Shown here: one piece after another, positions 8,796 to 18,600 of the stretch
Numbering within the stretch: position 1 is the first letter of the stretch
Layout: every line of letters starts with the position of its first letter
The notes under the pieces: generated by a model
What the model was told of the DNA's origin: nothing
Databases searched by the model: none
The model's input: the letters and a program-made list of their open reading frames with translations, nothing else
Position numbers and translations under genes: made by a program
Source of the DNA: Paramarasmius palmivorus
Taxonomy: Eukaryota; Basidiomycota; Agaricomycetes; Agaricales; Marasmiaceae
DNA: 32,689 nt
Reading direction: 5' to 3'
NCBI GenBank assembly: GCA_037176845.1
Contig: JAYKXP010000301.1
Coordinates: 1-32,689 of the forward strand

Positions 8796-11511
8796 ATGTT
8801 ATCAAAGAAACCACGCAACAAGAATTCATTCCCCCAGCTCACTTCACGCATCGTTGATCTCGACGACGTTTCAAATCTTCGCGTTCAATCTCTCAGCAAA
8901 GATGGCCGGCGTCTTCGACAAACAGAAATTGCAGTAGCCCCTCCATCACCAGAGAAAAAACGTCCTCGGGTGTTGGATGCAATACGCGAGAGTGCTAGTT
9001 TCAACCTTGGAAGATGGGATCAAGACAATGGGTCGGAGTATATTTCCTTGGGAGATGGTAGCGTGGGGGCTGTCGTGCCGGAGTTGGGTGATGAATTGGA
9101 GGATGTTTCGGCTGGTAGGAAGCAAACAATGCGATCCAATCTGGCGTCGGTAAGTGGTTGTCGCTTTGGCTGGGTGCTTTGCTTAGAATTATCCTAGGTC
9201 AAGCCGATGAGGGACTGGATTCCATTGGCGTCCCGGTTTCTGCAAGAGCTGATGTCTCTCGAGGGCCGTGGAAGAGTGGAACCTGCATGCTCCAAATGTG
9301 CCAAACCAGTGGTGGAGGTCTTTCGTTGTAAGGCATGTTGGGGACACAAGCTGTTTTGTCAAGGGTGCATTGTAGAAGAACATCAAACTCGACCATTTCA
9401 TTTTGTGGAGGTGCGTTCTCTATCGTACCCGCTATAGACGTGGTCTGATTGTCGTGCTGTTGACCAGTCATGGAACGGAGATTATTTCGAGAAGGTCACC
9501 TTAGCCTCTCTTGGGCTAGTCATCCAACTTGGCCATGATCATGGGGAGGAGTGCTTGGTGAAGCACCGAGGTCATACTGGTTTTGTGGTGGTGGATCTGG
9601 ATGGTCTCCAGGACATCGTCGTGGATTTCTGCGCCTGCAAACCGATCAAGGAGGCTGGCGAGTATTGGGAACAACTGATGCAGAAGGAGCTCTACCCAGC
9701 CACTGTAGAAGACCCTCAGACTGCGTTTACATTCCGCACCTTATCATTTTTTCATACCCTTACCCTCAAGGGAAAGGTGTCGCAATACGATTTCTATCAC
9801 TCCTTGGAAGCTAGGACTGATGGCGCTGGGTTAAGGGAAGTCAAGGTACGTTTAATTTTCACTGTTTCGTGCCATAAACAGCTGAATAGTTGCAATAGGA
9901 TCGTTACGATTCTTTTGTTCGAGTTATGCGACAGTGGCGATATCTCAAGCTCCTCAAACGTGGTGGAGTTGGGAACGATCCCTCTCGTTCACTCGAAGAT
10001 ATTCAAGATGGAGAATTGGCTGTTCGCTGTGTGGCTTGCCCACGTCCGGAAGTGAACCTTCCGCCGGATTGGCAGACAGGTACGGCTTTAAGCAAGCAGT
10101 AAGTGATTCACATGTATTTAATCACCGAGTACTAAGGGTACCGCCTAGGTTTCTCTACCACAAATTCATTAGCATTGACGCCTGCTTCCGGCTCAAACGT
10201 CGGAAAATTTCGTCAGAAACTAGGGACCCGGGGCTATTCACTGGTTTGGCGTATTTCGTACGACAGCCCGAATACAAGAGATGGATGGAGAGCCTTCCCG
10301 ACCAGAAGAGTGTACGTGGTGCCCGAAACTGAATTCATGTTAGTTATTAATTGGCTTGTAGACGAGTTCTTGCTCCGGGTTGGCAGCTGTGAAACAAGCC
10401 AATACAAAGTTCAATCGCGGATATGACTCCAGTGGGGCAATTCTATGTCTTTGCGCGAGGCACAAAATCGTTGAACCAACGGGTACTGTTGATACCAAGC
10501 GCGGCGAAAAGTGAGTTTACAATGTCTATTGTGGTCACAAATATCTTATATCAACTAGGTATGGCCTTTCCGATTGGGCTGTTGGGTCGTCGCAACGGCA
10601 TTGGGGTACTTTCCTGATACGTATCCTGTGCTATGACATTGCATGTCAATATCACAAACATTTCTTCGAACGAATGGCTCGGCTTCCCGCGGTGGCAAGC
10701 ATTGGCCTGCACAGGGATTGGTGGAAGTTCGCGGTACCCAAGTTGCACATACAGGGTCATGAGCGGAGCTGCCAGGAAAATTTTGCTCTTCATTTCATTC
10801 TGGGTGCCGAGCAGACGGATGGAGAGGGAATTGAACGACATTGGGCCAATCTTGGTCCTATTGCGACTTCCATGAGGGAAATGGGACCTGGGCACCGTCG
10901 AGATACTCTTGATGATCATTTCGGAGGATGGAATTGGCTGAAGATTTCACGATTGGGTATGTTTAGCTGGGGATTGTAGAATGAAGCCGCTTGCTGATAG
11001 TTTAGCAGGGATTCAACTACGTAAACGGCGTAGGGATGCGAGAGAGCAAACACTGATCCAAGCGCAAGAGCTTCTCGATTTCAGCGAGGGGCAAGCAGAG
11101 CACATCGAAGAATAGAAGAAGATTGTGCTGGATTGGGAGAAAGGGGTATCTAAGCGGAACCCATACTCTATACCACGAAAACATATGTTTTTTGACATTC
11201 GTGAGGGCAAGATGAAGGATTGTTTATCATGATTTTTCAGGCCTGTCAGAGGCTGATGTGCATCTGCAATTTGCAGAGGAGGAGGCTAAGGAGGCGAGAT
11301 TAGGAGTGCCGGCGTTGGACGAGGTGACGCCAAGTGCCTTCATGCAACTAGGATTGGATTTAGAAGAAGAACAGTGAGTCTCGTAGAGTTGCGATAGTTT
11401 AACATGCTAACCCCTGCACTTTCAGATGACAACTGATGTATGACACTGGGCAGGACGACTTCGTGACATCATTGCAGAAGACGGATCTTCTGGATCGTCG
11501 AGCCCGGTAAT
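8796..11511 (+). pseudogene. KDZ-superfamily transposase with CxC2 domain, two nonsense codons
   Basis: Exons 8796-9149, 9198-9410, 9468-9845, 9899-10098, 10149-10311, 10362-10510, 10559-10956, 11009-11200, 11241-11373 and about 11426-11511 join in frame. Exon 2 carries a CxC2 cysteine cluster (ACSKCAKPVVEVFRCKACWG, then FCQGCIVEEH and a LGLVIQLGHDHGEEC segment). The DDE-type core is present: Asp in ISIDACFRLKRR, Asp in CYDIACQYHKHFF, Glu in DGEGIERHWANLGP, followed by DDHFGGWNWLK. Exon 8 is broken by TAG at 11113-11115, where relatives have Trp between HIEE and KKIVLDWE. The start of exon 10 gives CAA-TGA-CAA, where Arg would be expected. The usual C-terminal helix after LQKTDLLDRRAR is missing. 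KDZ elements are cut-and-paste DNA transposons common in mushrooms. This copy could not make the full enzyme. Confidence 0.88.
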
Positions 11512-12597
11512 GCGTCACAAACAACCTAAGTATAAGTGGTGGGCTCTGCGACTTTGGGTCACTAATAGAACTGTAGGACACAGCAGAAGCCTAATAAAAG
11601 ACCACAAATACAAAGATTCAGTAGATGCTGGTTATGAACAACAGCACACTAGTGGTGACTAGTTGTGCAAGTGTGGTTCGACGTGATCAGAGTTGCCGTA
11701 CTTAGAATAGTACACAAACTATAGATCTGAGAGTGATGATATGCTCTTCGTTACTTCAAAAGCAATTGAGATACACCTTATATTAGGGTTGACTAAAAGT
11801 TGTGAATGCTTATAATAGGGTAGGAAACAGTCCCAAGTGCTATAGTAGTGATCTCAAGTTCAACCAATACTGCCTTAAGTGTACTGATCCTGAAACCAAA
11901 TCAATGAACTGTGCACAAGCAGGAATGCAACTGACTCTCCAAATGGTCAATCTGGGCCTCTCTATGTCACTGAAGCTTATAAAAGCTAGTCCAAGGTCTA
12001 ATCTACACAGGAACACAATGCAACCAATGCTTAGAGCTACAGATCACAAGCCAAATACTTGATTTCTCTGCCAATATAATTTAAACTCTTGTATACAGTA
12101 AGGTCTCAACTAGACTTAAGTGGAAGCAAATGCAAAGGTCACTAATAGATCAACTAGGCCTGATCAAATGTCTTCTAGGCATGAACACCACTGGATCAAC
12201 TTATATAAGAGGTCCAAGCGAAATGCACAGATGCCAGTAGAGCAAATATCAGATCAAAGAGGTCTATTCAACTCACAGCCACATACAACCTAATGATATG
12301 GGCTACAGAGCACTCTCCCTTCGTCTTCTCTGCCCTTCTACCTACAAACTGCAAGCCTATATATACTGTCCAGAAATATAAGTAAAGAAATATGTAATAA
12401 AAGATGGAAAACAGACGGAACGCAAGCGGAATAAGTGAGGAACAGAGATAGTCCATAGGAAATATACAAATCAGGGAAATATGACAGTCACAACGTCCAT
12501 ATAAGTCGTTTATGCGTGACCAATAAATAGGAATTTCTATCTTTAGACTCAGGAGTTGAATCCTGTGCCTGTGGGTTGGCGTTTAGCCTAGTAAAAT
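11512..12597. other. AT-rich transposon-derived filler
   Basis: No gene is supported. The composition shifts to AT-rich with frequent stops in all frames, right where the KDZ coding sequence loses its expected C-terminus. This suggests either the transposon's non-coding end or another inserted element. No terminal inverted repeats or long open frames were found by eye. Confidence 0.45.
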
Positions 12598-12944
12598 TTA
12601 TCTTTTCTTTGCACCAAGGCGCTTATCCACCAATGAGAATCGTTTCCGACTTCTCCACACACCGGAATGCTCAGTCATCCATGTTCTGGACCTGGCATAT
12701 CTTTTACAAGTCTCCGCGTCCACAAGGAACACTTCTATAAGCAGTTTATCTTCTATATCAGCCTCCGTACCATGACAACCATATGCGTCACAGTTCTACA
12801 GCTTTGCCTCCGTGTCCGATCAATAGGAACAACTATGGCCAACAATTCTAGACTCGGCAAGTGCCTTCCATAAGCTCTCGGATCATATCTGCCGATGAAG
12901 CCGTCTCCTACATCAACTTGGATTGTTCCCTTGAACCCGCTCAT
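12598..12944 (-). CDS. Possible small spliced gene or gene remnant
   Basis: Joining 12944-12834 to 12795-12598 across a 38-nt GT/AG intron gives a 102-residue frame. It starts MSGFKGTIQVDVGDG and ends in a basic tail (VWRSRKRFSLVDKRLGAKKR). The second exon is open for 65 codons with a protein-like composition (EADIEDKLLIEVFLVDAETC). An open frame just upstream on the same strand (13154-12957) could be another exon, but I found no clean junction. No family is recognised. The unusually short intron and the repeat-rich surroundings keep confidence low; a decayed fragment is equally likely. Confidence 0.25.
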
Positions 12945-13279
12945 CTCTTTGGTTGGTCATGAAGAAGTGTTAAAAGTGTTTAAAAGCAAATAGTCCCCTT
13001 GATATGTCTTAGACCATGCACAGACGGTGTACCAGTTGTGATTCAACATAGTACCGCTCCCTACAGTTTTCAGGAAAGGGTCTGCATTGACAGAACCACT
13101 AATATAAGCTATAGCAGTGGCCAGATACCCATGTGAGGCATACCATGTAACCATATACCTGCTAATATAAGTGCATCTGACAAGTCCTTGACTTTGACTA
13201 GCTATTCAGGGCTCATACTAGTCCTTCAGAGTCCCAATCATAGCATAACAGAATATAAAAGTGCAATAATGCGTTTGAA

Positions 13280-14307
13280 TAAAAGGTATTAAAAGTCAGG
13301 CGTATCACCAGTTTGGTCGAGGGCTATCACGATTTCGCCAGCTGCAGAGAGTCTATACGCCGGTGGCTTTGACAGCCTTGCAAGAATTGGAGGATCATGG
13401 AGAGAGCAGAGAGATTGAAGAGGTCGTACTCATGCTACCATCGGACATGCCGGCGCACCATCGCTCTACAGAAGGCATGAAGAAATGGATCAGAATGGAG
13501 ACCCGGTTCCGAGAGGCCCAGCTATCCAGCTCACTCGAGGGTATATGTCACTGTCTTGCCCTGCGATCACGACTACACCTCAACAGGACGCTTAACATTC
13601 GAAATCAGAAAGGTTCGACAAGGGCACGCGATACACTGGACCGAAATGACCGCAAGCTCGACGGCTTCAAGCAGAAGTATCGTGCGGCATGGAAGGCATT
13701 GGGATGCATAGGTTGGGCAGCACTACGCCAATACCGAGAGCTGAAGGATGAGGATATACGCTCGCTGGTGGACATGGATATGCAGGCGCTGAGGAATAGG
13801 AGGAAGATTTTGGGTGCAACCAAACGGCGAGAGGACGATGATGTACCGGCAGTAGTTCCAGGAGAAGCCAAGAAGGTAAATTCATGGATCTGGAAGGATT
13901 TCGATATCGATTCAGAGGGCGAGGAGATGAAGGAAATCTGCCGTGTGGAGTGGACGAAGGCATGGGCTAGGCAAAGAAGATGGGACGAGGAGCTTGCATT
14001 AGTGGAAGAGGAGATGCGCAGGACGTTGGTAACGCTGAGGCATGACGCAGAAGAATGGAGGAAGCGGGCAGAGAAGAGAACAGTGAGCAAGCATGAGAGG
14101 GAGGTGCTATGCAGGGAAGGTCGTCGAGCCTACGCTCTACGGCAAGCAGCAATTCGGGAAGGCCTGGCATCAAAGTTTCATGCGTTGTGGTTGCTTCCCG
14201 ATCCCAAGCCGAAGGTAAAGCGGAAGGCCAAAGTGGTAATGGAGGAGGCGGGGGCATACGATCCAGAGGAAGAATCTGACGGCGGCTCAAGTGATGGTGA
14301 GGATTAG
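13280..14307 (+). pseudogene. C-terminal part of a second KDZ-type transposase
   Basis: An uninterrupted frame of about 340 residues begins after a stop near 13277-13279, with no start codon in a credible context. It matches the C-terminal region of large Agaricomycete KDZ-type transposases: YHQFGRGLSRFRQLQRVYTP, then VVLMLPSDMPAHHR, a long helical segment with DRNDRKLDGFKQKYRAAW, the hallmark NSWIW, then EICRVEWTKAWARQRRW, EEEMRRTL and EGRRAYALRQAAIREGL. The end is acidic (DPEEESDGGSSDGED). The catalytic DDE core and N-terminal cysteine domain are absent, so this is a 5'-truncated remnant. It differs from the 8796 copy, whose expected C-terminus is of another type. Confidence 0.75.
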
Positions 14308-16050
14308 CGCTGTATACCGGTTTTGGACATTTACGTGCAATAATAAATAATGTAAATAATGTAATATATAAATAATATTTAATATTGGGTATTTTCGAGT
14401 ATATTAGGTCCTTTGCAAAGTACATCCCACCAGCAGAGGGAGCTAGAATGGCGTGAAATGAATTGCGAGGTCCGGTGCGAGGTTTATTGCAAATGGCTGC
14501 TCATCAATTAACAGGGTCCTTGGCAAATGCCTAGGCTGTACAGGTGCATATGGGGGCTTAACAGCTTTCCCATATTGATCGGAATATCCCTCGAGCTTCG
14601 AGTTGGGATTCCTACGGCTAGTACAGACACTAGTGAGGGACATATAGTCCTATAACAAGGGAACCAATAGGATTCTGTGCCAGGACAGTTCTAGGACATA
14701 GAAAATATAATATAGAACTACAAGGGCGCAGAGCCTAACTTCCTCGGATACGAATCCAAAGCGTTTCAGTCAAGATTGGACTCCTAGCAAGTTCTGAGCG
14801 GAATAACTATGTCCTAGCACTGATATCCGAAACGCACCATGCGGGACAGCGCCTCCGCGTGCCACTTCCTAGCAACCAAAAAGTAATATGACTCGCAGTC
14901 CTGCAAAATAATGTCGAATTCCGACTAATATATACCCAAACCTTCCTTTTCTGGTAGATACTTACTTCATATGGACAGAATCCTCTCCTCGTTCTCATTT
15001 CTTGCATAGTTACTATTACTTTATTGTGTCCACTTTCACTTATATGTAAAATATGTACGCTCGCGGGTATATAAGCAGCAGGGTTTCCCCTAGGAAGCTC
15101 CCTCAAAGCAAATTAAAACCCCGCTATATATTAGCCCTAAGTGCACCAATAGCAAGAGTTCTTGTCTTCTATCGTTGACCATAGAGGCGACGTGTGCTTA
15201 GAAAATAACTTAGAAAATAAAAACCTTTGAAAAGCCCTTCTCTATATTGAACTAGAGTCGTGAAATAAGAACTTTGAGATACCCATAGGTCAGAGCTAGT
15301 TTCATCTAGACTCTTTGGCTAGGATTGGGATTGTTTTTCAGGACTATGTGGAGCCCCACTAGATCCCTTTTCACTTGGTGTGGGAGCCCCACCAGTGATC
15401 GTTAAAGCGTAGTGTGGAGCCCCCACTAGCTTATAGTGGGCCTGGTTGTCGTGCTAGTTCGACTAGAGTGAAACAGTGCCTTTCATAGGAACAATAGTCT
15501 TTACCCTTGTCGGGTTCGATAGGTTATTTGCGTCATAGAACGTATAGGAATAGTTTATAGATAGGTATAGGTTGGTGTTAGCAGCAATAATCTAAGCAGT
15601 GGTGAAGCGCCTAACACTTTGATGCCAAATCAAGAGCGGACCGTGATCGACGCCTAAGCCAATCATCAAGGTCTAAAGACAGCGATTGGTGATCGAAATA
15701 GACTTGTGAAGAGCCTTTGGGACTGGGTTTAGCAGTACTGGTGCAAGACAACAAAGCAAGAGACGATGGATATTCAGCATAGATATGTACGCAGTTTAAT
15801 ATAAGACAATGCTCAACAGCATAATACGAATATGTACTAATGAATATGCCACACCGAAGCAATGGAGTAACAGCAAGAAGCATGGAACCGTGTGGTCAGT
15901 GTATAGAACAATGATGAACGAATACGAATATCAGAGATGAACGATGTAAAGTAAAGATCATCAAATGAAACCATAAAAGGATAAATAATTCTAACAGTTG
16001 GCTCGCATTGTCTTGATCATATCGAGGCTATATTATCATATTACATTGTT
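14308..16050. other. AT-rich repeat territory with hairpin repeats and LTR-like leads
   Basis: 14330-14400 is nearly pure A/T with repeated AATAAT blocks. Short minus-strand frames at 14443-14643 and 14807-15106 lack motifs and are not called. A triple GTGG..CCAC hairpin motif lies at 15348-15426. A TGGCATCAAAG-like primer-binding-site lead lies on the minus strand near 15613-15634. No gene is supported. Confidence 0.45.
15348..15426. repeat. Three spaced GTGG(G)AGCCCC(C)AC palindromic motifs
   Basis: Imperfect copies lie at 15348-15359, 15380-15392 and 15414-15426, spaced 32 and 34 bp apart. Each is followed by ACTAG- or ACCAG-like bases and is self-complementary (GTGG pairing with CCAC around a short loop). 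They could be hairpins of a transposon end or LTR, or a protein-binding array. The motif and its spacing are directly visible; its role is unknown. Confidence 0.7.
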
Positions 16051-16458
16051 TCATTCATCGCTCGTACACTTCCCTTGTGTCCTAGTGATTTGTAGATGTT
16101 CAACTAGTGTGCTAGTTGATTTCTTGTGTTGATTGTACAGATCCTTTGACAACATCGAACCCTGCTCGCACAACTTGGCATATATATTTCGCTCGTTCAC
16201 AAGCGTTTTATAAGCCTCACACCGCGTGCCATTGCCTGTTTGGGAGTGACAATATGCCACCTGTTGTGGAAACCTTGTGTTGGGGCTTTCTTTTTTGTGG
16301 GGGAGTTCCGTGGACCAGGCATTGAGAGGATAAAGTGGTGAGGGGACAAATTTCTTTCTGGACACATGTATTTGCTCAGGAAAAAATTCAAATATTACCA
16401 CTAAAGCCAAAATCACTAGCCATTGGTCTTCCAGTAGCTCCATGAGATATTCAGGCAT
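16051..16458 (-). CDS. Possible small single-pass membrane protein
   Basis: An unspliced frame of 135 residues starts MPEYLMELLEDQW. A hydrophobic segment follows at about residues 13-27 (WLVILALVVIFEFF), consistent with a signal anchor. The rest is hydrophilic with four Cys. It sits between transposon-derived stretches and no family is recognised. It may be a chance frame. Confidence 0.28.
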   Translation of the reverse strand: MPEYLMELLEDQWLVILALVVIFEFFPEQIHVSRKKFVPSPLYPLNAWSTELPHKKESPNTRFPQQVAYCHSQTGNGTRCEAYKTLVNERNIYAKLCEQGSMLSKDLYNQHKKSTSTLVEHLQITRTQGKCTSDE

Positions 16459-16883
16459 GCAAACAATTATTAGCTGTCTCAGTGTGTACTATATACATAT
16501 TATGTAGTGGTTTGTATGAGGTATAATGGAGAAGAAGCTACTAGACGTTACATGAGCAGGACTTAGAAACATTTCAAGTAAATGCCACCATCAATTTGAC
16601 CGATATGGTAACATCTGGCATCAAATCAGCTAACGCCGAAAGGCAGTTGGTTGGAGTGGCCTTATCTTCAAAGTGGGAATGGCTGAGGTGTTCATAGTGT
16701 CCAAGCAAATAAATAATGTAATGTAAAACATAAAAAAAGATCATAAACTGTAGTTAGGTTAATGATTAAACTAGTATCATAACTAAGATATATAAAACCA
16801 TCAATAAAAAACAGAAACAAAACAAGTTGGGGGCTGAGTCATGTGATACTGTGTATTTCCAACAGAAAGAGCACCTCCCATTT
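16459..16883. other. Spacer, nothing recognised
   Basis: AT-rich DNA leading up to repeat copy B. No open frame, RNA gene or repeat is recognised here. Confidence 0.4.
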
Positions 16884-17143
16884 TGGGATGCCAAAAGTAG
16901 TGTGGGAATATCTCCAGATCTCAAAAAAGCGGCCTGTCTCCTTTCCAGAAGGTGTGGGAATGATTCTTCCTAATTTGGAAGCACCCAAAGTGGAAAGTAC
17001 CTCTTATCTGCCTTGATTAATTGTCCCTTACTTTTGCAAAACCCATTGTGATAACTGTCCTGCACTTTTACAAAAGAATTACTACATCAGCTGAGTCTGA
17101 GGATGATGAGAGTCAGAGTGATCAGGAGATGGATGTCAAGATG
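16884..17143. repeat. Dispersed repeat, copy B
   Basis: The second copy of the 1-260 repeat, in the same orientation. Here the acidic coding-like stretch continues beyond the shared part: after a possible intron it reads VETLDELIASAVVEDSV and then AKNHFEAENDVKSVLSGG (about 17201-17335), ending in a stop. Copy B therefore seems to be the more complete member. What kind of element it belongs to is not known. Confidence 0.85.
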
Positions 17144-18600
17144 TCTGATCTGTGCATTCCTTTTACTCACTTTCTGAATAAATCTAACAAATGACTGTTA
17201 GTTGTAGAGACTCTGGATGAGCTTATTGCCTCAGCTGTTGTGGAGGACTCAGTCATTGCAGTGGATGGAGAGGTAGCTAAGAATCACTTTGAGGCAGAAA
17301 ATGATGTCAAGAGTGTATTGTCTGGAGGTGAGAGTGGTTAGGGCTGTCACTGATTATCAAATGAAGGAGTGAGGGTTTTCTAAAAAGTAGACTATGTCTC
17401 ATTAAGTAAAAATTTTATTCCCAAGCAAAATGGACACTTCTGAGAAAGCTACTACTCCTTTTTAAGCAAAATCATGTCTTTTGTACTTTGTAGGCACTTT
17501 TTTCCTTTCTAAGCCATATAAGATAAACCTACCATTTCCCTGATGTAGCATTGGGCCACAAAATGACCATGACAAGGTTATTTGGTGATTTTGGGCTACT
17601 GTCACAGTTGGGGGCTGGTGATGAGGCCTCTGTTACTGTGACCATCACTACCATACAGAAAGGTACAGTACTATGGGGTGCAGGGTAATGAACACCACAA
17701 GGAAATGAAACTGGTCATTTCTTTGGCCTTCAACAACTTATCTCCCCTCCTGGAAAATTTTCTAAGCTAAAATACAACTGGATGGATGTACTTGACCAGT
17801 TATATTGAGAATTTTGGAAGACAGTAACAAATGAGGCTCAAATGAATGGCAAAAATCCCCATCAAAGAGGCATGACACTGTCAGAAACTACATGTTAGGA
17901 CTATCCCAATAGCATATAAATGCAACCAGTGCATAGAGTACCATAATTTACCTTTGAGAACCATAAATTGCGAAAAAGAATGCAGGGGAATGGTCGTTAG
18001 AAAAGCGCAAAGTGTCTCTATTCAAGTGGTGTGACCTCCATGTCACAGTGGGTTTTGTTTCCTTGCTGCTGCTCAGTCATTGCTTGACAGCTGCAATCAA
18101 ATTCTAAAAAATCTGAACAATTCAAGACCAGGTTTTTGAATGGTTTAGAATAGCACTATATACTTGGATTTATGCAGCGGGATGTATGGTAAGGCTGCAC
18201 CAATCAGTTCCATTGGTATGCCCTAAAAATAAGGTTCAAGAATTATGTCATCAATCAAAATTTTCCCATCACTATACTTGTCCTCAGATATTAAGAACAG
18301 ATGGGAAGGAGCCTGCAGTTCCCCCGCCCTGAGTGCCAGAGGCTAAATGAGAAATCACTGCCGCTAAGAAACCCCCTGCTTAGGTAGCAGTAGTGGGGAA
18401 TGATGTCTCTACCCTACAATACAACGAAGGGAATTGACTAATGTGAGTAAGCCGTAAGCTACTGTAGAGGTTTGTAAGCTATCTTTAATGCTACAAATGC
18501 ATGTGGAGAGGTATAAAGTGGTTGAAATGCAAAGATATAGTGATAGTTGTAATATAATTATCCGGACAACATCAGTGCGTGAAAGCTAATACAATCAAAG
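17144..18600. other. Probable body of the copy B element, decayed
   Basis: About 1.45 kb without a supportable gene. Short coding-like pieces (see copy B) are followed by stop-rich, AT-leaning DNA with no recognised domain. It lies between repeat copy B and the end of the nucleoporin relic, and is most simply read as the remains of the same element. Confidence 0.4.

Noticed and set aside
8578..8937. 119-codon plus-strand open frame upstream of the KDZ transposase
   Set aside because: It overlaps the better-supported KDZ first exon in another frame and has no family resemblance.
12541..12600. tRNA-like T-arm (GGAGTTGAATCCTG)
   Set aside because: No matching acceptor stem, D-arm or anticodon arm could be laid out around it on either strand.
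13605..14090. 161-codon minus-strand open frame
   Set aside because: Antisense shadow of the KDZ-type C-terminal frame.
14443..14643. 66-codon minus-strand frame
   Set aside because: Short, no motif, in AT-rich repeat DNA; a chance frame cannot be excluded.
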